DNA of 32,789 bases from Actinomycetota bacterium (lineage in GTDB: Bacteria > Actinomycetota > Actinomycetes > Streptosporangiales > Streptosporangiaceae), in contig JAFAYQ010000077.1 in NCBI GenBank assembly GCA_019240215.1, positions 1-32,789 on the forward strand. The letters are read 5' to 3'. A program made the translations under genes and the position numbers. Each line of letters opens with the position of its first letter. Position 1 is the first letter of the stretch. The notes below the pieces were generated by a model. The model was given only the letters and a program-made list of their open reading frames with translations, was not told where the DNA came from and searched no databases. Of the stretch, positions 21,607 through 29,241 are shown piece by piece.

Positions 21607-22481
21607 CTTTTGGGGGCCTGGGGCAGCTTGACCGGGCGCTTGGGCGCCCGGGAGGCCGAGGGCGGCGGCACCATCGGGCCGATGTCGCCGTCCGGCGCCG
21701 CGTCCAGATCGACGATGACCGGGGCGTGGTCGCTGGGGCCGGTGCCCTTGCGGGCCTGCCGGTCCACCCAGGCGGCCTTGACCCGGGGGGCGACCGGGTC
21801 GCTGGCCAGCACCAGGTCGATCCGCATGCCGAAGTTCTGGTGGAACATCCCGGCCCGGTAGTCCCAGTAGGTGAACACCTGCTCGGACGGCCAGTGGTCG
21901 CGGACCACGTCGTGCAGGCCGGTCGCCTCCAGCCGGGCCAGCGCCTCCCGCTCGGGCGGGGTGACGTGGGTCTGGCCGACGAACGCGGCCGGGTCGAACA
22001 GGTCGGCGTCGGCCGGCGCGATGTTCATGTCCCCGCACACCAGGGCCGCCTCCGGGCCGGCCGCGACCACGTCGGTCAGCGCCTTCAGCCAGGCCAGCTT
22101 GTACTGGTAGTGCTCGGAGCCGGGCGACCGGCCGTTGGGCACGTAGACCGACCAGACCCGGATACCGCCGCAGGTGGCGGCGACCGCCCGGGCCTCCGGC
22201 TGCGGGAACCCGGGGCCGTCGGCCAGCCCGGTCACCACGTCGTCGAGGCCGGCCCGGGACAAGATCGCGACCCCGTTCCACTGGCCCTGGCCGTGCACCG
22301 CGACCTGGTAGTCCCGGCTGGCCAGCTCGTCACCGAGCAGCCCGGTGAAGGCCTCGTCGGTCAGCTTGGTCTCCTGGAGGCAGACCACATCCGGCCTGCG
22401 TTCGTCCAGCCAGGGGAGCAGCCGCGGCAGCCGCTGCTTGACCGAGTTCACGTTCCACGTCGCTATCCGCACCCGGCCCAC
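21603..22481 (-). CDS. xthA: Exodeoxyribonuclease III (AP endonuclease, Xth)
   Basis: A protein of about 290 residues of the EEP endonuclease fold, with the full set of motifs: ATWNVNSVKQR, CLQETKL, VYVPNGR, CGDMNIAP, the FTYWDYRAGMFHQNFGMRIDLVL stretch and GPSDHAPV. It removes nucleotides 3'-5' from duplex DNA and cuts at abasic sites, so it can act after the Fpg/Nei glycosylase encoded 4 kb away. The start is GTG 22481 or, more in keeping with the family (MRIATWNVNSV), GTG 22472. A proline/lysine-rich tail of about 35 residues follows the catalytic domain. Confidence 0.94.
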   Translation of the reverse strand: MGRVRIATWNVNSVKQRLPRLLPWLDERRPDVVCLQETKLTDEAFTGLLGDELASRDYQVAVHGQGQWNGVAILSRAGLDDVVTGLADGPGFPQPEARAVAATCGGIRVWSVYVPNGRSPGSEHYQYKLAWLKALTDVVAAGPEAALVCGDMNIAPADADLFDPAAFVGQTHVTPPEREALARLEATGLHDVVRDHWPSEQVFTYWDYRAGMFHQNFGMRIDLVLASDPVAPRVKAAWVDRQARKGTGPSDHAPVIVDLDAAPDGDIGPMVPPPSASRAPKRPVKLPQAPKS

Positions 22482-22562
22482 AGTAGTCCGGTCAGATGAT
22501 TTCGGGCCGGCCGAGTCGTCTCAAGTCCGAGGACTCACCGGCCGCTACGAAGGGACCACTCG

Positions 22563-23069
22563 ATGACCACGCCGCAGACCAGCCTGGATGAGCGCTTCAG
22601 CGCCCCGGACGCGACCGCCACCGGCTGGGCGGAGACCCAGAAGGTGCTGGAGACGGCCGAGCTGAGCTGGCTGACCACGGTCCGGGCGGACGGGCGGCCG
22701 CACCAGACGCCGCTGGTGGCGGTCTGGCTGGACGGGGCCCTGCACTTCTGCACCGGTCCCGAGGAGCAGAAGGCGGTCAACCTGCAGGCCAATCCGCACG
22801 TGCTGCTGACCGCGGGCGGCCGCCGCTGGGACGAGGGGCTCGACGTGGTCGTCGAGGGCGACGCCGTCCGGGTCAGCGACGACGCGACGCTGCGGCGGCT
22901 GGCCGAGGCGTGGACGGGCAAGTGGGACGGGCGCTGGGACTTCGAGGTCCGGGACGGCCACTTCACCCACCGGGGCGGGGACGCCCAGGTGCTGGTCTAC
23001 GCGGTCCGGCCGGCCAAGGTGCTGGCCTGGCGGCAGGGCTCGTTCGCGCAGACCCGGCACGCGTTCTGA
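22563..23069 (+). CDS. PPOX-class (F420/FMN) split-barrel oxidoreductase
   Basis: A 168-residue protein of the pyridoxamine-phosphate-oxidase-like split beta-barrel, with LSWLTTVRADGRPHQTPLVAVWLDG and ALHFCTGPEEQKAVNLQANPHV, as in actinobacterial F420-dependent PPOX proteins. It probably reduces an unknown small molecule with F420H2; binding of FMN cannot be ruled out. The C-terminal segment YAVRPAKVLAWRQGSFAQTRHAF is typical of the subgroup. ATG 22563 has GAAGGGA about 8 nt upstream. It is divergent from xthA with 81 bp between starts. Confidence 0.88.
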   Translation: MTTPQTSLDERFSAPDATATGWAETQKVLETAELSWLTTVRADGRPHQTPLVAVWLDGALHFCTGPEEQKAVNLQANPHVLLTAGGRRWDEGLDVVVEGDAVRVSDDATLRRLAEAWTGKWDGRWDFEVRDGHFTHRGGDAQVLVYAVRPAKVLAWRQGSFAQTRHAF

Positions 23070-23113
23070 CGCCCGCCGCCCGCCGCTAGCGGGCCGGCGC
23101 TGGCAGGCTGGCG

Positions 23114-24349
23114 TCAGCGGGCCGCCAGCTCCTCCTCCAGCCAGGTCTTGCCCCGGGTGCGGGCGGTGAGCCGGACCGGGCCGAGCACGGCGGCCAGCCG
23201 GGCGGCGGCCGCCTCGGCCGCCGCCACCGCCTCGGACCCCACGTCCTCCAGGAAGCGGCACACGATCTGGCCGTCCGGGTCCTGGGCCCAGCCGCCGGCG
23301 ATGCGGCCGTCGCACCACAGCGTCGGCCCCACGTTCCCGGCCCGGTCGAACAGCCGCGGCCCGTGCTCACCCAGGAACCAGTCCCGGCCCTGCCAGCCCA
23401 TCGGGGTGGAGTCCAGCCCCGGCAGCAGCGCCACCCAGGGGGGCTGCTCGGGCACCGGCGCCCGGTCGTCGGCCAGCACGATGCCCGGCTCCCCGTCCAG
23501 ATCGGCCTCGGCCGGGCGCAGCCGGGTCAGCACCCGCCGGGTCTGGGTGGCGGTCCAGCCCGTCCACCACTGCAGGTCGGCCGGGGTGGCGGGACCGTAG
23601 GCGTACAGCCAGCGGCGGGCCAGCTCGACCTCGGCGTCCTCGGTCGCCCAGTCGGCCAGCCCGTCCGGGCACCACCGGGACAGCGGCGACCAGCGGTACT
23701 GGTGCGAGGTCCACGACCCGCGCGGGCGGCCACGTACGGCCAGGCCCTGGGCGGCCAGCAGGAACAGCACCCGGCTGCCGACGGTCTGCCGTCCCTGGTA
23801 GCTCTTGCCCGCCGACAGCACGATCTCGGTCTTCAGCCGCGGGTCGGCGGCCGCCAGCTCGGCCGCGGTCGCCTCACCGCGATCGGCCAGGGCCCGCAGC
23901 GCCACCTGTTCGACCTCGGCCAGCCAGCCGTCCGCCCCCGCCGGGCCCGCCCCGATCCCGGCGGCGGCCAGCCAGCCGACGACCTTGCGCCGTTCGCGGG
24001 CCGCGACCACCCGCCCGCAGGCGGCCTGGATCAGCGCCGCCCCGTCGAGCGTGGTGACGAACACCGTACGGCGCATGCCCAGCAGCCGGATGAGCGTCCG
24101 CTCCTGGTAGAGCGCGTGCTCGACGGCGGTCAGCGACCCGTCCGCCATCCGGCCCAGCAGCCCCAGGTAGACCGAGGACGGGTCGGTGCTGTGCACGGCG
24201 ACCAGCGAGCGGGCCACGCCGGGTGGCCCGGCCGAGCCGGGCGACTCCGCCGAGCCGGGCGGGCCCGCCCAGGTGACGGCCGAGCCAGGTGCGAGCCGGT
24301 GCCGCAGGCCGAGCCGGGCTCGCCGTTCCCGCCTGCCGATCCGGTGCAC
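23114..24349 (-). CDS. Winged-helix DNA-binding protein, AlkZ-like (HTH_42)
   Basis: A 411-residue protein whose RRARLGLRHRLAPG, VARSLVAVHSTDPSSVYLGL, ALYQERTLIRLLGMRRTVFV and WTSHQYRWSPLSRW segments match the winged-helix (HTH_42/AlkZ) family. AlkZ members are DNA glycosylases that open interstrand crosslinks or remove alkylated bases, often made for self-protection. Whether this one is active is not decidable by eye. A short repeat-derived insert PPGSAESPGSAGPPG lies near residue 30-45, encoded by near copies of GCCGAGCCGGGCG. GTG 24349 has GGGGAG 3 nt upstream. The first about 476 bp overlap the reading frame of the EamA gene. Confidence 0.82.
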   Translation of the reverse strand: MHRIGRRERRARLGLRHRLAPGSAVTWAGPPGSAESPGSAGPPGVARSLVAVHSTDPSSVYLGLLGRMADGSLTAVEHALYQERTLIRLLGMRRTVFVTTLDGAALIQAACGRVVAARERRKVVGWLAAAGIGAGPAGADGWLAEVEQVALRALADRGEATAAELAAADPRLKTEIVLSAGKSYQGRQTVGSRVLFLLAAQGLAVRGRPRGSWTSHQYRWSPLSRWCPDGLADWATEDAEVELARRWLYAYGPATPADLQWWTGWTATQTRRVLTRLRPAEADLDGEPGIVLADDRAPVPEQPPWVALLPGLDSTPMGWQGRDWFLGEHGPRLFDRAGNVGPTLWCDGRIAGGWAQDPDGQIVCRFLEDVGSEAVAAAEAAAARLAAVLGPVRLTARTRGKTWLEEELAAR

Positions 24350-25271
24350 CGTCTCCCCTCCCGCTCCGCAGGCTGAGCAGCGGAAGCGAGCTCAAGGCTA
24401 TGCCGATCACGATCGCGGCCCCGCCCGCCGCCTGCAGCGGGCCGACCGGGTCGCCGAACGCGACCACCCCGGCCAGCGCCCCGACCAGCGGCTCGAGGTT
24501 GAGGAAGGCCCCGGCCGCCTCGGCCGAGATCCGGCTCTGCCCGTAGGCGAACAGGGTGAACGGGACCAGCGTGCCGCAGGCGGTCAGCGCCACCGTGGCC
24601 AGCACCGGGCCGGCCGTGGCGGGGACCGGCGGCAGCCCCTCGGCCACCACCGAGTACACCAGGGCGGCGAGGGCCGCGCCGAGGAACTGGACGGCGGTGA
24701 CCGCCATCGGGTCGCGGTCGCGCAGCAGCCGGTTCTGGGCCACCGTGAACGTGGACGACACCAGCACCGAGAGCAGCACCAGGCCGTCGCCGACGGTGGA
24801 GGCGCCGCCCCCGTGTCCGCCGGTGACCAGGCCGACCCCGGCCAGTGACACCCCGAACCCGAGCCAGGCGACCGGCCGGGCGACCGCCCGCTGCCAGACC
24901 GCGGCGATGACCGCGACCAGCACCGGCACCGCGCCGATGAGCAGGGCCGCGTGGGTCACGCTGGTCTTCGCGACCCCGGCGTTCTGCAGGACCACCGAGC
25001 CGCCGTAGCCGATCGCGCCCGAGGCCAGCACCTTGAGGGTGCCGGCCGGGCGCAGGCTGGTGCGGCCCGGGACCGGGGTGCGCGATGCGGTGCGGCGCGC
25101 GTTCCGGCGGGTCACCACCAGCAGGACCGCGGCCGCCAGGGCGAACCGGGCCACGGTCAGCCAGCCCGGCGGCAGCCAGGCCAGCGCCACTTTGGACAGG
25201 GGGACAGTTGTGCCCCACAGCGTCCCGGCGGCGGCCAGCGCGACGACAGCGAGGCGGCGGTTGTTGTTCAT
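23874..25271 (-). CDS. EamA/DMT-family transporter with a long overlapping tail
   Basis: The frame codes for 465 residues. Residues 1-303 form a complete ten-helix drug/metabolite transporter: WGTTVPLSKVALAWLPPGW and the second repeat GAFLNLEPLVGALAGVVAFGD are signature parts. The family exports amino acids, nucleotides or drugs; the substrate is unknown. After about residue 305 the frame continues for some 155 Arg/Gly/Pro-rich residues that are only the shifted reading of the AlkZ-like gene, so the true stop has been lost or shifted by an indel, and this tail is unlikely to be functional. ATG 25271 precedes the first helix. It is divergent from an Lrp-type regulator, its probable controller. 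Confidence 0.78.
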   Translation of the reverse strand: MNNNRRLAVVALAAAGTLWGTTVPLSKVALAWLPPGWLTVARFALAAAVLLVVTRRNARRTASRTPVPGRTSLRPAGTLKVLASGAIGYGGSVVLQNAGVAKTSVTHAALLIGAVPVLVAVIAAVWQRAVARPVAWLGFGVSLAGVGLVTGGHGGGASTVGDGLVLLSVLVSSTFTVAQNRLLRDRDPMAVTAVQFLGAALAALVYSVVAEGLPPVPATAGPVLATVALTACGTLVPFTLFAYGQSRISAEAAGAFLNLEPLVGALAGVVAFGDPVGPLQAAGGAAIVIGIALSSLPLLSLRSGRGDGAPDRQAGTASPARPAAPARTWLGRHLGGPARLGGVARLGRATRRGPLAGRRAQHRPVLGLPGAAGPDGGRVADRRRARALPGADAHPAAGHAPYGVRHHARRGGADPGRLRAGGRGPRTAQGRRLAGRRRDRGGPGGGGRLAGRGRTGGAAGPGRSR

Positions 25272-25287
25272 GCATACATTTTGCCAA

Positions 25288-25337
25288 CTACTAACTCAAA
25301 GACCGTCTACTAACGTTGTCAGCTAAATAAGATTTAG
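25288..25337. promoter_or_regulatory. Divergent control region of EamA and Lrp genes
   Basis: CTACTAAC occurs twice (25288-25295 and 25307-25314, 19 bp apart), and a perfect palindrome CTAAATAAGATTTAG (25323-25337) ends 4 bp before the Lrp start. AT-rich dyads of this type suit Lrp/AsnC proteins, and the palindrome overlaps a possible -10, TAAGAT (25328-25333). Confidence 0.58.
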
Positions 25338-25341
25338 TGTT

Positions 25342-25857
25342 ATGGCCGTTGAACTTGACGAAGTTGACATCAAACTGCTGACTGCGCTGCAGGAAGATGC
25401 GGACTCGACCAACGTCGAGCTGGCCCGGATGGTGGGGCTGTCGCCGGCCGCTACCCTGCACCGGGTGCGCTGGCTGAAGGAGTCCGGGGTGATCCGGGTG
25501 ATCCGCGCTCAGCTCGATCCGGCCGCGGCCGGCTTCCCGCTGCAGCTCTACGTGATGGCCACGCTGTTCCGGCACGACGCCCGGTCCGAGCGGGTCTTCG
25601 AGGACCAGCTGCGATCGCTGCCGCAGATCATCGCGGCCGACATCGTCGCGGGCGAGACCGACTACCTGATCCAGGTCGTCGCCCGCGACGTCGCCGAGTT
25701 GCAGGAGGTGCTGGTCAGCCTGGCCACCCGCGGCGGCCAGCGGCTGATCACCTACCTGCGGCTGGGTGAGATCAAGCCCCCGTCACGGCTCCCGCTGGAC
25801 ACGCTCGGGGAGGCGCCGGCCCGTCAGCCCCGCCGCCGTCGCCCGAACACGAAGTAG
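25342..25857 (+). CDS. Lrp/AsnC-family transcriptional regulator
   Basis: A 171-residue protein. The N-terminal winged helix (DEVDIKLLTALQEDADSTNVE, then VGLSPAATLHRVRWLKESGVI) is followed by the ligand-binding RAM domain (about residues 68-145, with IVAGETDYLIQVVARDVAELQEVL) and a basic tail RRRRPNTK. Such proteins form octamers and sense amino acids. Divergence from an EamA transporter suggests an amino-acid efflux circuit, as in the LysR- or Lrp-controlled exporters of other bacteria; this is inference. ATG 25342 has no Shine-Dalgarno sequence, and TAAGAT lies 8 nt upstream, so the message may be leaderless. The 3' end overlaps the convergent small membrane gene by 34 bp. Confidence 0.92.
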   Translation: MAVELDEVDIKLLTALQEDADSTNVELARMVGLSPAATLHRVRWLKESGVIRVIRAQLDPAAAGFPLQLYVMATLFRHDARSERVFEDQLRSLPQIIAADIVAGETDYLIQVVARDVAELQEVLVSLATRGGQRLITYLRLGEIKPPSRLPLDTLGEAPARQPRRRRPNTK

Positions 25858-26051
25858 GCCAGCGGGATCGCCCCGGCCGAGTTGATGATCATGGCCGGCC
25901 CCCAGACCCATTTGGACCCGCGGATCTCGCTGGCCGGCCGCCGCTTGATGTCCGCCAGCGCCGCCACCTTGAGCACACCCTCCGCCGCCGCCCCGGCCAG
26001 CAGCAACCGCCGGGCTCGCGGGCTCAGATCGCCCCAGTGCTGTGCCGCCAT
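25824..26051 (-). CDS. Small membrane protein of unknown function
   Basis: A 75-residue protein: an N-terminal amphipathic part MAAQHWGDLSPRARRLLLAG, a hydrophobic stretch AAAEGVLKVAALAD, then SEIRGSKWVWGPAMIINSAG and a membrane helix ending in FGRRRRG. The pattern RGSKW-WG--M-INS-GAIPLAYF-FGRRR is one I recall from short conserved actinobacterial proteins related in style to phospholipase-D-nuclease N-terminal (PLDc_N) segments. Its role is unknown. ATG 26051 has GGAGG 5 nt upstream. Its coding end lies inside the 3' end of the Lrp gene on the other strand. Confidence 0.75.
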   Translation of the reverse strand: MAAQHWGDLSPRARRLLLAGAAAEGVLKVAALADIKRRPASEIRGSKWVWGPAMIINSAGAIPLAYFVFGRRRRG

Positions 26052-26092
26052 GACCGCCTCCAGGTCGTCGCGGTGTCCCCCTACCGAGCACG

Positions 26093-26974
26093 TTACCCCT
26101 GGCCCAGTTGGCTCAGCTCGGCCAGCGCGGTCCGGAGGACCTCGGCCCACGGCGTCACCGGCCGCCCCAGCAGCTTCTCCAGGTCGTTGCCCTCCACGTA
26201 GAGCGCGCCGTGGCTGGCGGCCCGGTCCGAGTCGGCCAGGATGGCGGGGGCCGGGTCGGGCAGGCCCGCGTCGGTCAGGACCTTGGCGTAGGCGTCGGGC
26301 GACAGGTCGGTGTAGCGGACGGGCCGGCCGGACACCCGCGCGATCTCGGCCGCCAGCACCGGGAGCGTGAACGACTGGCCGCCCAGCTCGTAGACCCGGT
26401 GGTGGTGGTCATCACCCTCGCTGACCAGCACCGCGGCCGCCGCCTCGGCCAGGTCGGCCCGGGTGGCCACGCTGATCAGGCCGTCACCGGCCGCGCCGAA
26501 CAGGCCGTGCTCGAGGAAGACGGGCAGCTGGGCGGTGTAGTTCTCGATGTACCAGCCGTTGCGGAGGAAGACGTAGGGCACTCCGGAGGCGATCAGGGCC
26601 CGCTCGGTGGCCAGGTGCTCCTCGGCCAGCTTCATGTCCGAGCTGTCGGCCTTGGGGGCGCTGGTGTAGACGACCAGGCCGACGCCGGTCTCGCGGGCGG
26701 CGTCGACCACCGCCTGGTGCTGGGGGACCCGCTGCCCGACCTCGCTGCCGGACACGAACAGCAGCCGGTCGGCCCCGGCCAGGGCCGCCCGCAGCGAGGC
26801 CGGGTCGTTGTAGTCGGCCCGCCGGGTGGTCACCCCGAGACGCCCCAGGTCGTCCAGCTTGGCCTGGTCGCGGCCGAGGGCGACGATCTGCCCGGCCGGG
26901 ACGCCGCGCTCCAGCAGGCTGTCGATGGCGTGGCGGCCGAACGGGCCGGTGGCGCCGGTCACGGCAATGGTCAT
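26093..26974 (-). CDS. qorB: NmrA/QorB-type NAD(P)H quinone oxidoreductase
   Basis: A 293-residue atypical SDR with the nucleotide-binding ATGPFGRHAIDSLLERG, DRLLFVSGSEVGQRVPQH and FLRNGWYIENY stretches, close in pattern to quinone oxidoreductase 2 (QorB/YtfG). It reduces quinones with NAD(P)H in the cytoplasm. It diverges from a HxlR regulator, the same pair as ytfG/ytfH (qorB/qorR) in enterobacteria and qor2/qorR in corynebacteria. The start is ATG 26974, with AGGAG 5 nt upstream. Exact substrate is inferred. Confidence 0.87.
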   Translation of the reverse strand: MTIAVTGATGPFGRHAIDSLLERGVPAGQIVALGRDQAKLDDLGRLGVTTRRADYNDPASLRAALAGADRLLFVSGSEVGQRVPQHQAVVDAARETGVGLVVYTSAPKADSSDMKLAEEHLATERALIASGVPYVFLRNGWYIENYTAQLPVFLEHGLFGAAGDGLISVATRADLAEAAAAVLVSEGDDHHHRVYELGGQSFTLPVLAAEIARVSGRPVRYTDLSPDAYAKVLTDAGLPDPAPAILADSDRAASHGALYVEGNDLEKLLGRPVTPWAEVLRTALAELSQLGQG

Positions 26975-27070
26975 CGGTCACTCCTGTTGCTCAAGACTCG
27001 GCCGCCAGTCGGCCGACGTCCTCCGCAACTAGGCTATGAGCTGCAAGCTTCCCAAAAGATAGTGGGCACC

Positions 27071-27106
27071 TTGAAGTGCAGTACTTACCTGAGGGATAGT
27101 TAGCAG
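27071..27106 (+). promoter_or_regulatory. Promoter with operator dyad for the HxlR gene
   Basis: TTGAAG (27071-27076) and GATAGT (27095-27100) are 18 bp apart, and the GTG start follows 6 nt later, implying a leaderless transcript. The dyad AAGTGCAGTACTT (27074-27086) overlaps the -35 and spacer, fitting autorepression by the HxlR protein. Confidence 0.5.
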
Positions 27107-27475
27107 GTGGAACCCAACGTGTACGCCAGCGACTGCGCCAGCCGCCAGGTGCTGGACCGGATCGGCGATACCTGGAGCGTGCTGATCGTGGCGGCGCTGG
27201 CCGGCGGCCCGCTCCGCTACAGCCAGGTGGCCGCCCGGATCGACGGGATCAGCCCCAAGATGCTCACCCAGACGCTGCGCGCGCTCGAGCGCGACGGCCT
27301 GATCAGCCGGACCGTGTTCCCGGTGGTGCCGCCGCGGGTCGACTACGCCCTGACCGATCTCGGCAGCAACCTGCTCGACCTGGTCAAGGCGCTGACGGTG
27401 TGGTCCGAGGAGCACATCTCGGACGTGCTGGCCGCCCGCGCGGCCTACGACACCCGGGTGGCCGTGGCCGGCTGA
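27107..27475 (+). CDS. HxlR-family redox-responsive regulator (QorR/YtfH-like)
   Basis: A 122-residue winged-helix protein: [53 protein letters not shown] and a wing [16 protein letters not shown] are the HxlR hallmarks. Cys9 of the full frame (in ASDCASRQ) is in the position of the redox-sensing cysteine in QorR-type members. It would repress itself and the divergent qorB until oxidised by quinone or diamide. The start is GTG 27107 (leaderless) or possibly GTG 27119. Confidence 0.9.
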   Translation: MEPNVYASDCASRQVLDRIGDTWSVLIVAALAGGPLRYSQVAARIDGISPKMLTQTLRALERDGLISRTVFPVVPPRVDYALTDLGSNLLDLVKALTVWSEEHISDVLAARAAYDTRVAVAG

Positions 27476-27505
27476 TCGCGCCCGGGCCACCCCGGCCCCC
27501 AGCCG

Positions 27506-28405
27506 TCAGTCCGGCAGCACCGCCAGCCGCAGTTCACGCAGCCGGCTGGGGTCGGCGATCACGTCGATCGCGGTGATCTTCCGCTCGTCGCTGATGCTCA
27601 GCTTGAGGGCGATACGCAGCTGCCCGGCCGGCGCGAACACGATGCCCACGTCCCCGTCGATCAGCGCCAGCCGCGAGGACCCGGCCCGGATCGAGGCGGC
27701 CACCATCGCGCCGCGGGACACCGCCTGGACCCCGCGCGCCTGCACCGGCCGCCCGGACACGCTGGCGAACGCATCGGTGCTCAGCGAGACCTCCTCGTCC
27801 AGCACCGCGACCAGGGCGGCCAGGTCCCCGCCGCGGGAGGCGGCCAGGAACGCGGTCGCCACCGCCCGCTGCCGGGCCAGGTCGGCGGCCCGGTCGGGGC
27901 TCGGCGCTCCCCGGACCCGGCGGCGGCCGCGGCTGGCCAGCTGCCGGGCCGCCTCCGGCGACCGCCCGAGCACGGCCCCGACCTCGGTGAACGGCATCGC
28001 GAAGAGGTCGTGGAGCACGAACGCGAGCCGCTCGGCGGGGGTCAGCGTGTCGAGCACGACGATGAGGGCGAGCCCGACCGAGTCGGCCAGCACGGCCTCG
28101 TCCTCGGGGACGGCGGCGTCGATCGCCTCCGGCCAGTCGTCCTCGATCGGCTCTTCCGGGCGCCGCCGCCGCGTGCGCAGCATGTTCAGCGCCACCCGGG
28201 CCACCACCGTGGTCAGCCAGCCGCCCAGGTTCTCCACCGCGCTGGTGTCGGTGCTGGTCAGCCGGAGCCAGGTCTCCTGGACGGCGTCGTCGGCATCGGT
28301 CATCGAGCCCAGCAGCCGGTACGCCACCCCGCGCAGGTGGGCCCGGTTCTGCTCGAAGGCGGCGGTCAGCGCGTCGGTGCCACCGGTGTCGTCGGTGTTG
28401 CTCAT
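27506..28405 (-). CDS. ECF41-type RNA polymerase sigma factor
   Basis: A 299-residue protein. Sigma region 2 (HLRGVAYRLLGSMTDADDAV, then WLTTVVARVALNMLR) and region 4 (LDTLTPAERLAFVLHDLFAM, then VGAVLGRSPEAARQLASRGRRR) are followed by a SnoaL/NTF2-like domain of about 120 residues with LIDGDVGIVF near its end. Sigma factors with such a C-terminal extension form the ECF41 group, where the extension replaces an anti-sigma factor. Group members usually sit beside a carboxymuconolactone decarboxylase, DoxX or oxidoreductase gene; the nearest oxidoreductase here is qorB, with HxlR between. ATG 28405 is the start. A matching promoter lies upstream. Confidence 0.9.
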   Translation of the reverse strand: MSNTDDTGGTDALTAAFEQNRAHLRGVAYRLLGSMTDADDAVQETWLRLTSTDTSAVENLGGWLTTVVARVALNMLRTRRRRPEEPIEDDWPEAIDAAVPEDEAVLADSVGLALIVVLDTLTPAERLAFVLHDLFAMPFTEVGAVLGRSPEAARQLASRGRRRVRGAPSPDRAADLARQRAVATAFLAASRGGDLAALVAVLDEEVSLSTDAFASVSGRPVQARGVQAVSRGAMVAASIRAGSSRLALIDGDVGIVFAPAGQLRIALKLSISDERKITAIDVIADPSRLRELRLAVLPD

Positions 28406-28429
28406 TGGGGGGTCACGTCCCTCGTTTCC

Positions 28430-28469
28430 GTGTCATCACCTTGACACCCACCCACGTGCGAACGTGACA
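28430..28469 (-). promoter_or_regulatory. Candidate ECF41 autoregulated promoter plus dyad
   Basis: On the minus strand TGTCACG (28469-28463) and TGTC (28446-28443) are 16 bp apart. The ECF41 consensus as I recall it is TGTCACA-N16-CGTC, so each box differs by one base. The perfect dyad GTGTCATCACCTTGACAC (28430-28447) overlaps the -10 box. Confidence 0.5.
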
Positions 28470-28566
28470 TCGCTGCGCCAGAATCGAACACCGTCCGGCA
28501 ATCCCATTCGGCCTGCCGTTCGTAGTACAGGGACGTACTCGCAGCTCAGACTATGGAGGTCCCTCA

Positions 28567-29067
28567 GTGACACTGGAATCCCGATCGGCTCTGGAAACCA
28601 CCAGGCGGAGCGCCCTGACCGGCTTCGGCGTGGCCGGCGTGGCCGTCGTCGTGGCGGCCTGCGGCGGTGGCAGCAGTTCGGGCAGCGGCGGCTCGTCCGG
28701 CTCCTCGGGCGGCTCGGGTGGTTCCGGCGACAGCCCGGCGCCGGCCGGTAGCTCAGCCGCGGCCGGTGGCGCCTCCGGTGGGGCCGCCCTCGGCAGCACC
28801 AGCGAGGTCCCGGTCGGCGGGGGCAAGGTGTTCACCTCGGCCAAGGTCGTGGTCACGCAGCCGACGGCAGGCGAGTTCAAGGGCTTCAGCGCGGTCTGCA
28901 CCCACCTCGGCTGCATCGTCGACCGGGTGGCGGACGGCACCATCGACTGCCCCTGCCACGGCAGCAAGTACAGCATCACCGACGCCAAGGTCGTGGCGGG
29001 CCCGGCCCCCCGACCACTGCCGGCCCAGAAGATCGACGTCACCAGCGGGAGAATTTCCCTGGCTTAA
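28567..29067 (+). CDS. Rieske [2Fe-2S] Tat lipoprotein
   Basis: A 166-residue exported protein. The signal has a twin arginine ([11 protein letters not shown], Arg13-14), a hydrophobic core and a lipobox VAAC with Cys32. A Gly/Ser-rich linker (33-78) follows. The Rieske domain has CTHLGC (Cys111, His113, Cys116) and CPCHGS (Cys128, Cys130, His131), so both cluster ligands and the disulfide are present. It should carry a [2Fe-2S] cluster on the outer face of the membrane and pass electrons; no cytochrome bc or oxygenase partner is nearby. GTG 28567 has GGAGGT with a 6-nt spacer. The protein resembles the stand-alone Rieske lipoproteins common in actinomycetes. Confidence 0.93.
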   Translation: MTLESRSALETTRRSALTGFGVAGVAVVVAACGGGSSSGSGGSSGSSGGSGGSGDSPAPAGSSAAAGGASGGAALGSTSEVPVGGGKVFTSAKVVVTQPTAGEFKGFSAVCTHLGCIVDRVADGTIDCPCHGSKYSITDAKVVAGPAPRPLPAQKIDVTSGRISLA

Positions 29068-29105
29068 CTCGGTCTGACCAGGCCTTTTAGGCGTCGCGGA
29101 AAAAT

Positions 29106-29159
29106 TTGGGCAAACCCGCGTCATCACCGCCATCACTGACCGTCTACTAAGCATGACGC
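29106..29159. other. Nested inverted repeats in a gene-free gap
   Basis: The gap 29068-29241 holds no gene that I can support. Within it TTTGGGCAAA (29106-29115) is a near-perfect dyad, GCGTCAT (29118-29124) pairs with ATGACGC (29153-29159), and the loop carries GACCGTCTACTAA (29138-29150), also present at 25301-25313. It could be the 3' end structure of the Rieske transcript or a protein-binding site. Confidence 0.3.
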
Positions 29160-29241
29160 AAACGAGCTCAATGGTGCGAAGCGATCGGCGGCCGGCCCCG
29201 GGGACCTTCGGGATCGTCTGGGGGTGACCGGAGCGGCGGCC

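Noticed and set aside
22512..22535. GAGTC...GACTC inverted repeat before the PPOX gene
   Set aside because: Only 5-bp arms with a 14-bp spacer, easily due to chance.
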